From the NCBI GenBank assembly GCA_934254825.1, contig CAKQMB010000004.1:161379-225378 (forward strand): 64,000 nt of DNA, read 5' to 3'. Both the position numbers and the translations under genes were made by a program. The notes beneath the pieces are model-generated. The model did no database searches. It worked only from the letters and a program-made list of their open reading frames with translations, and had not been told where the DNA came from. This document shows positions 40,354-47,703 of the stretch, piece by piece (the stretch's first letter is position 1; every line of letters begins with the position of its first letter). The DNA is from an uncultured Clostridia bacterium (GTDB taxonomy: Bacteria; Bacillota; Clostridia; Christensenellales; Borkfalkiaceae).

Positions 40354-40430
40354 AAAACGGGAAAATCCGAGCGTATTTTAGCGCCGCGCGAGAGGCTGAA
40401 ACGAGGGGTTAAAACGAGAAAAATCCGAGC
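40354..40430. repeat. Duplicated mfd 3' end
   Basis: The last codons of mfd (40411-40430, AAAACGAGAAAAATCCGAGC on the plus strand) recur 58 bp further downstream at 40354-40372 (AAAACGGGAAAATCCGAGC) with one substitution and one missing base. Confidence 0.7.
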
Positions 40431-43400
40431 ATTGCTTCCGCCGTTTCTCTCGGCGTTTCTTTCAAAGAAAATTCGAGGAAAGGATTTTCCCTGAACGACA
40501 GCGTAACCGCATTTTTTTCCGAGTTGATTTTATCGAGAAAGCCCTCTTCTTTTAAGCTGTCGAGTCCGTTGAGTTCGACTTCGGCTTTTCTTCCCGAAAG
40601 AGTGATTTTCGTCGCGTTGTGCTTCCTCGCGGCGACCTTCAATTTTGCGATAAGTATGAGATTATCGACTTCTACGGGCACTTTTCCGTAGTTTTCTTCG
40701 AGAGAAGAACGTACTCTCTTCTCGTCTTCCGCCGTTCTGATTTCCGCTATCTGTTTGTAAGAATCCATTCTCGACGGCGGCGAAGAAACATACCCCTCGG
40801 GTATGTAAGCGTCCATATTTATATCGAGTTCGGTGTCAAAATCCTTGACCGTTTCGCCGAGGCTTTCCTTTAACAATTTGCTGTACAGCTCGTAACCGAT
40901 CTTATCCATATGCCCGTGCTGTTCTTTGCCGAGGACGTTGCCCGCACCCCTTATTTCGAGATCGCGGAGGGCGATTTTATAGCCGCTGCCCATTTCGGTG
41001 AACTCCATAAGCGCGGAAAGTCTTTTATATGCCGTGTCGGAGATAACTTTTTCGTTCTTGAACGTGAAATAAGCGTGCGCCATAACGTTGCTTCTTCCGA
41101 CTCTTCCTTTAAGCTGATAAAGAGTGGAAAGCCCGAGGTAATCGGCGTCGATCACGATAAGCGTGTTGGCTTTGGGAAGATCTATTCCGTTTTCGATAAT
41201 CGTCGTGGCAATCATAACGTTATACTTTTCGTCGTAAAAGCTCATAACGCTGTCTTCGAGCGTTCTTTTATCCATTCTCCCGTGAGCGACGATTATTTTC
41301 GCTTCGGGCAGAATTCCCGTTACCCTTTCGGCGAATTTGTAAATGGTCTCGACTCTGTTGTAAAGGATAAGAACCTGTCCTTCTCTCGAAAGTTCTCTTC
41401 TGACCGCGTCGGCGATGAGCGCGTCGCTCTCTTCCGTGACGTAAGTCTGAACGGGTATTCTCACCTTGGGCGGCGTGGAAATGGTGCTTATATCCCTTAT
41501 GCCGCTGAGCGACATATGAAGCGTTCTCGGGATAGGCGTAGCCGTCATCGTGAGAGTGTCCACATTGTCTTTCAACAGCTTTAATTTCTCCTTATGCTCA
41601 ACGCCGAAACGCTGCTCTTCGTCGAGGATAAGAAGCCCCAGATCTTTGAATTTTACCTCCTTGTTAAAGAGGGCGTGCGTACCGATAACAAAATCGATAT
41701 CCCCGCCTATAAGTCCTTTAACGACGTTTTCCGCCTGTTTCGGAGTCTTGAAACGATTGAGCGCGGCGACCCTTACGCCGAACGGCGAAAACCTCTTTAC
41801 GGCGGCTCTGTAATGCTGTTCGCAAAGTATCGTCGTCGGGCATACGAGCGCAACCTGTTTGCCGTCCATAATCGCTTTGAAAGCCGCTCTGAACGCAACT
41901 TCGGTTTTCCCGAAACCGACGTCTCCGCAAAGGAGCCTGTCCATAACTTTGTCGCTTTCCATATCGGCTTTGATTTCGGCGATCGATTGAAGCTGATCTT
42001 CGGTAGGCTCGAACTCGAAACTTTCGTCGAACTGCTCGGTAAGCTCGTTATCCTTGGAAAAGACAAAACCTTTCTTTTCCTTTCTGGACTTGTAAAGCTT
42101 CTTTAAATTTATCGTCATTTCGGCGATAGAAGCTCTGACGCGCTGTTTTATGCGGTCGAACTCCTTGCCGCCTATTTTATTAAGTGTGGGTTTGTCGCCG
42201 CCGACGTATTTCGTGAGCCTGTCCATCTGATCGACGCCGACGTAAAGCATATCGCCGCCGAGATAACGCACGGCGACATAATCCTTACTGCCGTCCTGCG
42301 TGGTTATTCTCTGAACGCCCGTGACGTAACCTACGCCGTGAACTTCGTGAACGGCAAAATCGCCGACTTCGGGAGCCTGAAACAAATCGCCCCTTTTGCG
42401 TTTTATTCTCTTTTCTTTGGAAGAATCGAGATACATATCGCCCGTTCCGATAACGACGAGTTTTCCCGAATGATAAATAAATCCCGACGGGAGAAAATAT
42501 GTCGTTACCGCGGCGATACCGTAGCGAAGCTCGGGGTTGTCCGATTTGACGCACGGCGAACCGTGAGCCAAAAGCTCGTCCGCCATTTTCTGCGCGCGCG
42601 TTTCGTTTCCGCAACAAAGGATAATCCTGTAACCGGAGAATTTCCAGTTCGAAACGTCGCGGAACAAATCGTCGGGCTTTGCCGAATATCTCGCGAGCGG
42701 CGAACATTTCACGTTGAACGTTTTCAGCGGATTGAAAAAGTTTATGGCGGTAGTTATGTTCTGCATCGCAACCCGCCTGAATTCGCCGAGCCTCGATATG
42801 AGTTTATTGCTGTCGGAAAGCTGCAAGACGGAAAAATCCATAGCTTTTCCGTTTCTCGAAAGAGTTAAAACCCTTTCGGTGTGTTCTTTTATGAGCGAGG
42901 AAAGTCCGTCCGAAAGCATTTTGCATTCGTCGAAAACGACTACGGTCTCTTTCGGCATTTTCGATAAAATATCGTCCGTGACCGTAGGAAGGATGGGCAT
43001 TATGAACTGAAAAGCGTCCGAACAGGAGTTTTCGTCGATTTTTTCGGAAATTTCCGCGCTTATTCTTCTGGCGTCGTCCTTAACGGCAAGCGTTTTGAAT
43101 TTTAAAACGGACTCCCTGAGCCTTGCTTTTATAGCCGCTTTGTCCTCTTCTCTTACGATCGCGTCGGTTGCGGCGATCGCCGTTAAGCCGCTTACTTTGA
43201 CCTTTTCTTCCTTATTGTCTTTCTCGTAAGCGGTGACGGTTTCGGCTTCGTCCCCGAAAAAATCCACCCTGTAAATTTTGTCGCCGTTTACGGGATAAAT
43301 TTCGAATATGTCTCCGCGGAGCGCGAAAGTGGCTTTTTCTTCCGCAAATTCGGCTCTTTTGTACCCCATTTTCGTTAAAACGGAAACGAGTTCGTACGGA

Positions 43401-43816
43401 TCGACGGTCTGCCCTCTTTTTACTTCGACGAAAGGAATTTCTTTCGGGAAAAGCTGTAATAAGCTTTCGAACGTGGCGACGACGTATTTCGCTCCCCTTT
43501 CGATTTTGTAAATCGCCGACAATCTCTCGTAAAACCGCGATTTATCGAACGCGGTTTTAAAAAGAAGAACGTCGTCTTTCGCGGGCAGAAAAACAACGTC
43601 CTCGCCCGTGAGTCCTTTAAGTTCCTCGACGACTTTCATCGCGTATAAACTGTCTTTCGCGATGTATAAAACGGGTGCGTCGAAAGCGGACGATATATGG
43701 CATTTCTCGGCAAAAGTAACGCCGAAAACCGCGGAGGGAATCCCTCCGCGGACTGCTTTTACTATCGACGAAACTTCTTCGCCCGAACTATCTGCCGTTA
43801 AATAATCTTTAAGCAT
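40409..43816 (-). CDS. mfd: Transcription-repair coupling factor
   Basis: The 1135-residue protein releases stalled RNA polymerase and recruits UvrA. It shows the UvrB-like N-terminal module (1-370), the RNA polymerase-interacting CarD-like domain (GDFAVHEVHGVGYVTGVQRI), the RecG-like translocase with Walker A CGDVGFGKTEVAFRAAF, box II LLILDEEQRFGVEHKEKL, TATPIPRTL and QLKGRVGRS, and the C-terminal TRCF domain. All motifs are intact. It begins 5 bp after pth, so the two are co-transcribed. Confidence 0.97.
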   Translation of the reverse strand: MLKDYLTADSSGEEVSSIVKAVRGGIPSAVFGVTFAEKCHISSAFDAPVLYIAKDSLYAMKVVEELKGLTGEDVVFLPAKDDVLLFKTAFDKSRFYERLSAIYKIERGAKYVVATFESLLQLFPKEIPFVEVKRGQTVDPYELVSVLTKMGYKRAEFAEEKATFALRGDIFEIYPVNGDKIYRVDFFGDEAETVTAYEKDNKEEKVKVSGLTAIAATDAIVREEDKAAIKARLRESVLKFKTLAVKDDARRISAEISEKIDENSCSDAFQFIMPILPTVTDDILSKMPKETVVVFDECKMLSDGLSSLIKEHTERVLTLSRNGKAMDFSVLQLSDSNKLISRLGEFRRVAMQNITTAINFFNPLKTFNVKCSPLARYSAKPDDLFRDVSNWKFSGYRIILCCGNETRAQKMADELLAHGSPCVKSDNPELRYGIAAVTTYFLPSGFIYHSGKLVVIGTGDMYLDSSKEKRIKRKRGDLFQAPEVGDFAVHEVHGVGYVTGVQRITTQDGSKDYVAVRYLGGDMLYVGVDQMDRLTKYVGGDKPTLNKIGGKEFDRIKQRVRASIAEMTINLKKLYKSRKEKKGFVFSKDNELTEQFDESFEFEPTEDQLQSIAEIKADMESDKVMDRLLCGDVGFGKTEVAFRAAFKAIMDGKQVALVCPTTILCEQHYRAAVKRFSPFGVRVAALNRFKTPKQAENVVKGLIGGDIDFVIGTHALFNKEVKFKDLGLLILDEEQRFGVEHKEKLKLLKDNVDTLTMTATPIPRTLHMSLSGIRDISTISTPPKVRIPVQTYVTEESDALIADAVRRELSREGQVLILYNRVETIYKFAERVTGILPEAKIIVAHGRMDKRTLEDSVMSFYDEKYNVMIATTIIENGIDLPKANTLIVIDADYLGLSTLYQLKGRVGRSNVMAHAYFTFKNEKVISDTAYKRLSALMEFTEMGSGYKIALRDLEIRGAGNVLGKEQHGHMDKIGYELYSKLLKESLGETVKDFDTELDINMDAYIPEGYVSSPPSRMDSYKQIAEIRTAEDEKRVRSSLEENYGKVPVEVDNLILIAKLKVAARKHNATKITLSGRKAEVELNGLDSLKEEGFLDKINSEKNAVTLSFRENPFLEFSLKETPRETAEAMLGFFSF

Positions 43817-43821
43817 ATTTT

Positions 43822-44418
43822 TTAATTCTGCGACGGTTTAGCCGCGTTTGACGGTTTTGCTCCGTTATGAGCGCACATTATATCGTCTATCTTTTTGCCG
43901 CGGATAAATTCGTTCGCGGCGGCGACGGCTTCGTTCACCGAAAAACGGAATTTCGGTTCGTCTTCCTTTTTTACGTCCGACAAAACGTAGGACATAATAT
44001 CGTATTCGCCGACGGGTTTCGTACCTATCCTTACCCTCGGGAAATTTTCCGTGCCGAGTTCTTTTACGATATTTCTCATACCGTTATGAGTACCCGACGA
44101 GCCGTTTTTGCGAATTCGGAGCGCGCCGATGTCGATATCGATATCGTCGTAAATAACGAGAATGTTCTCGCTCGGCACTTTGAAGTACGCCGAGATTTCT
44201 CTTATGCACTCCCCGCTCAAATTCATAAAGGTCTGCGGTTTTAAGAAAATAACTTTCTCCGAGCCTATCGTCTTTGTTCCGAAAAGACCTTTGAAACCCT
44301 TTTTATCGAAAGAAACGCCGTTCTTTTCGGCAAGGAGTTCGACAGCCATAAAACCTAAGTTATGAAGATTTTTCAAATACTTGTCTCCGGGATTGCCGAG
44401 ACCTGCAACAATGTACAT
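43822..44418 (-). CDS. pth: Peptidyl-tRNA hydrolase
   Basis: The 198-residue enzyme recycles peptidyl-tRNA. GLGNPGDKYLKNLHNLGFMA holds the catalytic His; FLKPQTFMNLSGE, VIYDDIDIDIGALRIRKNGS and GTHNGMRNI complete the active site. Eight to ten extra Asn/Ala/Lys-rich residues end the protein. It is followed directly by mfd, the classic Firmicute order. Confidence 0.97.
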   Translation of the reverse strand: MYIVAGLGNPGDKYLKNLHNLGFMAVELLAEKNGVSFDKKGFKGLFGTKTIGSEKVIFLKPQTFMNLSGECIREISAYFKVPSENILVIYDDIDIDIGALRIRKNGSSGTHNGMRNIVKELGTENFPRVRIGTKPVGEYDIMSYVLSDVKKEDEPKFRFSVNEAVAAANEFIRGKKIDDIMCAHNGAKPSNAAKPSQN

Positions 44419-44474
44419 TTTTATCCTTTTATCGGGCGAATTTTGCGCGATTTCGTTTCCGCTTATATCGTCCG

Positions 44475-44507
44475 AAAAGGGTTGTCGAATTTAACGGCAA
44501 CCCTTTT
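44475..44507. terminator. Terminator downstream of prs
   Basis: AAAAGGGTTG (44475-44484) pairs with CAACCCTTTT (44498-44507), between prs and pth. Confidence 0.65.
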
Positions 44508-44564
44508 TCTTTTGTTTTATATTTTCAGCCCGAAACCCCGAGGGGACTCGATCGGCTATATATT

Positions 44565-45515
44565 TCAGTTTTCGTAAATTTCGGACATCTTGGCGTCTTT
44601 ATATACGATATTGATCGCCTGCGCGAACACTTTCGCGACCGAAAGAACTTCGATTTTGTCGATTTTCTTTTCTTCGGGAAGCGGAATGGTGTTCAGAACG
44701 ACAAGTTTGTTTATGTAAGAGTCCTGAATTCTTCCTATCGCGGGTCCGCTGAGTACCGCGTGCGTACAGCAGGCGTAAATCTCTTTTGCTCCGTTTTTGT
44801 GAAGAGCTTCCGCACCCTGGCAGATCGTTCCGGCGGTGTCTATCATATCGTCGACCATAAGGCATCTCTTGCCTTTAACGTCTCCGATTATGTTCATAAC
44901 CTCGACCTGATTTGCCTTGGGACGACGTTTATCGACGATAGCCATGGGGCAATTAAGCTTTGCGGCAACGTTTCTCGCTCTCGAAACCGAACCTACGTCG
45001 GGAGAAACTACCACGAAATCGTCGTCGACGTATTTCTGGAAATATTTGTAAAGAATAGGTCCGCCGACAAGATGATCGACGGGAATATCGAAGAAGCCCT
45101 GAATCTGGTTTGCGTGAAGATCCATCGTAAGAACTCTGTCCGCGCCTGCGGAAGTGATAATGTCCGCAACGAGTTTTGCGGTGATGGGATCTCTCGGTTT
45201 TGCTTTTCTGTCCTGACGGGCATAGCCGAAATAAGGCATAACCGCCGTAATTCTTCCCGCCGACGCTCTTCTCGCGGCGTCGATCATAATGAGAAGCTCC
45301 ATCAGGTTTTCGTTTACCGGAGTGCAGGTGGACTGGATTATGAATACGTCTCTGCCTCTTACCGATTCGCCGAGGTGAACGCTCGTTTCTCCGTCCGAAA
45401 AATGCCCTACCTCAACGTCGCTCAAAGGAATTTTAAGCTCTTTGGCGATTGCCTCGGCAAGCTCTCTGTTGGAATTGCCTGCAAAAAGTTTTATCTCCGT
45501 GCTGTGTGTAATCAT
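44565..45515 (-). CDS. prs: Ribose-phosphate pyrophosphokinase
   Basis: The 316-residue enzyme makes PRPP from ribose 5-phosphate and ATP. IKLFAGNSNRELAEAIAKEL, FSDGETSVHLGESVRGRDVF, YFGYARQDRKAKPRDPITAK, VVSPDVGSVSRARNVAAKL and the PRPP loop CLMVDDMIDTAGTICQGAEA are present. I chose the ATG at 45515 (GGAGG upstream). It has its own promoter. Confidence 0.97.
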   Translation of the reverse strand: MITHSTEIKLFAGNSNRELAEAIAKELKIPLSDVEVGHFSDGETSVHLGESVRGRDVFIIQSTCTPVNENLMELLIMIDAARRASAGRITAVMPYFGYARQDRKAKPRDPITAKLVADIITSAGADRVLTMDLHANQIQGFFDIPVDHLVGGPILYKYFQKYVDDDFVVVSPDVGSVSRARNVAAKLNCPMAIVDKRRPKANQVEVMNIIGDVKGKRCLMVDDMIDTAGTICQGAEALHKNGAKEIYACCTHAVLSGPAIGRIQDSYINKLVVLNTIPLPEEKKIDKIEVLSVAKVFAQAINIVYKDAKMSEIYEN

Positions 45516-45643
45516 TGCTTCCTCCAAAATATTACGCGTAAAACGCGTTTTTTACGCAAGTCTCCCCTGCGTTATTGCCTGTTCTCGTGTTTTTGCCGAA
45601 ACGTCCGTCTCTTCCCGCTTATCGTTTTTTCCCTTTCTTTATA

Positions 45644-45672
45644 ATTATATATAATACTTAAAATTTTAGCAA
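45644..45672 (-). promoter_or_regulatory. Promoter of prs
   Basis: TTGCTA (45667-45672), 17 bp, TATAAT (45644-45649) on the minus strand; leader about 120 nt. Confidence 0.6.
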
Positions 45673-45737
45673 GTAAAAACGGGGTGAAAAAATAATTTCA
45701 TAATTTTCGCGGCGATTATTTTTGCTTTTTCCGTCTA

Positions 45738-46193
45738 TTATTTCCTTCTCGCTTTGAAAAAACCTTTTATCTTCTCCGAACATTCCTTTTCCATAACCCC
45801 GCCTTCGTACTCGGTGACGTGATTAAGTCCGCTTTCGGACAGAATATCGAATTTGCTCGTTACCCCTCCGCCTTTCGGTTCGTACGCGCCGAAGTATGCT
45901 TTTTTCATTCTCGCGCTCGCGATCGCCCCCGCGCACATGGCGCAAGGCTCCAACGTGACGTAAATCTCGTAATCTTCGAGCCGCCAGTCTTTCAGCTTTT
46001 TGCAGGCTTTGTCTATCGCGAGGATTTCGGCGTGAGCCGTGGCGAGCCTTTTGGTCTGCTTTAAATTATGCGCCCTCGCAACGACTTTTCCGTCTTTCAC
46101 GATAACGCAACCTATCGGCACTTCTTCTTTTTTTTCGGCTTTGTCGGCTTCTTTAAGCGCGAGCGTCATAAATTTTTCTTTTTCGGTCTTCAT
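45738..46193 (-). CDS. tadA: tRNA-specific adenosine deaminase
   Basis: The 151-residue zinc deaminase converts A34 of tRNA-Arg(ACG) to inosine. The zinc and catalytic motifs are TAHAEILAID (His and Glu) and VTLEPCAMCAGAI (two Cys). Length is normal. It is the last gene of the minus-strand run that begins with mtnN. Confidence 0.95.
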   Translation of the reverse strand: MKTEKEKFMTLALKEADKAEKKEEVPIGCVIVKDGKVVARAHNLKQTKRLATAHAEILAIDKACKKLKDWRLEDYEIYVTLEPCAMCAGAIASARMKKAYFGAYEPKGGGVTSKFDILSESGLNHVTEYEGGVMEKECSEKIKGFFKARRK

Positions 46194-46225
46194 TTTTATC
46201 TCTCGGGCGAAAACGCCGCGTTCTC

Positions 46226-46307
46226 CGTTTATTTAATGGTGTTTCGCGCTTATTTAATGTTATTTTGCGCCTATTTATGATATTCCTCGCTTATTTATGG
46301 TATTCCG
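46226..46307 (-). repeat. Four tandem 20-21 bp units, the first being the rlmH 3' end
   Basis: Units on the plus strand: 46226-46246, 46247-46267, 46268-46287, 46288-46307, each of the form CGCTTATTTATGGTATTCCG. The last contains the rlmH stop codon; the others decay with distance from the gene. Confidence 0.85.
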
Positions 46308-46764
46308 CGCCCGAAATTATCGTAAACGCCCTGTAAATCTGCTCGACGAGCATAACCCTCGCGAGGGTATGCGGAAAAGTCATCGCCGAAAAGGAAAGTT
46401 TGTCCTTGCAGGCGTCCTTTATCTTTTTATCTATCCCGTAACTTCCGCCGATCACGAAAGTTATTTCGCCTGCGCCGAAATCGGTTTTGTCTTTAATGAA
46501 TTTCGCAAATTCTTCCGACGAAAGTTTTCTGCCCTCTATCGCAAGGCAGACGATAAGCCCTTTCGCCGCTTTTTCTATCCTCTCGCCCTCGACGGCAAGG
46601 ATTTTTTCTATTGCGGACGGCGTTGCTTTGTCGTAATTTTCTTCCTTTACCTCGATAAGGGAAAATTCGCAAAATCTCGACAGTCTTTTGGAATACTCGG
46701 CTATCGCGTCCGAAAAATATTTTTCTTTTACTTTGCCTACGGCTACCACTCTTATTTTTATCAT
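46291..46764 (-). CDS. rlmH: 23S rRNA (pseudouridine1915-N3)-methyltransferase
   Basis: The 157-residue SPOUT methyltransferase starts IKIRVVAVGKVKEKYFSDAI and has the SAM-knot motif ITFVIGGSYGIDKKIKD and the end SFSAMTFPHTLARVMLVEQI, then YRAFTIISGAEYHK. I chose the ATG at 46764 because it gives the usual length; it overlaps the stop of the CPBP gene by 4 bp. Its 3' end is the source of a tandem repeat. Confidence 0.96.
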   Translation of the reverse strand: MIKIRVVAVGKVKEKYFSDAIAEYSKRLSRFCEFSLIEVKEENYDKATPSAIEKILAVEGERIEKAAKGLIVCLAIEGRKLSSEEFAKFIKDKTDFGAGEITFVIGGSYGIDKKIKDACKDKLSFSAMTFPHTLARVMLVEQIYRAFTIISGAEYHK

Positions 46765-47690
46765 ACGAAAAGCCCCGAGATCCACATTAGAAGGCACGCC
46801 GAAACGCCTATCGCCGAATAAAGGAAAAACGTTTTATAATCGTACCCGTATTCCGTTTTCCCGTCTTTGGTTTTTCCTTTGAGCGTTAAAAACAGAAACG
46901 CCGCAAGGCACAACAGTCCGCCGATAACCGAAACTACGAGCCACATACCCGTGAAGCCGTCGAACGACGGAACGATATAATTTAAAAGAACTATTACGAA
47001 ATTGTTGAGAAAATGCGCCAGAACCGCAGGAAAAACCGAACCCGAATCGAGTGCGAGAAGGCAAAAACAGAAACCTGCGACAAACTGGTAAGGCGTTTGC
47101 GCGGGATTCATATGAAATATCGAAAAATACACGCCCGCGATTATCGCGGCGGTAAGTCTCCCCGCTCCGCTCAGACTTCCCGTAAGAATTCCCCTGAAAA
47201 AGAACTCCTCCGAAAAAGCGGGCAGAACGCAGACGGTTATCACCGTTAAAATAAAGTTCGTCGCCGAAAACGAAGGCAAAGAAGAGTCGGCGGGTTTATA
47301 CCCGAAATACTCGGTTAAAAAGTTTATAAACAAGCCATTTAAGGAAGATAAACCGAAAAAACACGCCGCAACGAGTAAAACGGCATACAAATAATACTTA
47401 GGTTCGGCTTTTTTAATTCTGCAAACTTCTTTGGGGTTTTCGCCGAAAGCCCTGCAAAAAACAAGCCCCGAAACGACGAGCGCGAACGGAGTTACGCACG
47501 CGCTTAACAGTTTGTACCAATCCTTTCCCGCGGGAGAATTTTCGCCCGAGCCGCCGCCGGTAAACGCCGCGACGATAAACGCGAACATTGCCGCAACGAG
47601 CAGAACGGAAATTATCGCAACGGAAAAATACGCCGCGCCGAAACCGACCGATGTGAATTTTGCATTTGTTTTTTTTCTGTCGTTATTCAT
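46761..47690 (-). CDS. CPBP-family intramembrane metalloprotease
   Basis: The 309-residue membrane protein has about eight helices and the CPBP/Abi motifs PAFSEEFFFRGILTGSL (EE..R), YFSIFHMNPAQTPYQFVAGF and HFLNNFVIV, which form the metal site. Relatives process prenylated or peptide substrates or give bacteriocin self-immunity. It sits 13 bp after a MacB-like transporter and overlaps rlmH. GGAG precedes the ATG. Confidence 0.88.
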   Translation of the reverse strand: MNNDRKKTNAKFTSVGFGAAYFSVAIISVLLVAAMFAFIVAAFTGGGSGENSPAGKDWYKLLSACVTPFALVVSGLVFCRAFGENPKEVCRIKKAEPKYYLYAVLLVAACFFGLSSLNGLFINFLTEYFGYKPADSSLPSFSATNFILTVITVCVLPAFSEEFFFRGILTGSLSGAGRLTAAIIAGVYFSIFHMNPAQTPYQFVAGFCFCLLALDSGSVFPAVLAHFLNNFVIVLLNYIVPSFDGFTGMWLVVSVIGGLLCLAAFLFLTLKGKTKDGKTEYGYDYKTFFLYSAIGVSACLLMWISGLFV

Positions 47691-47703
47691 AGTCGGCTCC
47701 GTT

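Noticed and set aside
41711..41727. TATAAGTCCTTTAA in mfd, similar to the 13-mer
   Set aside because: Only the first eight bases match; it encodes an ordinary part of the helicase domain and lacks the shared flank.
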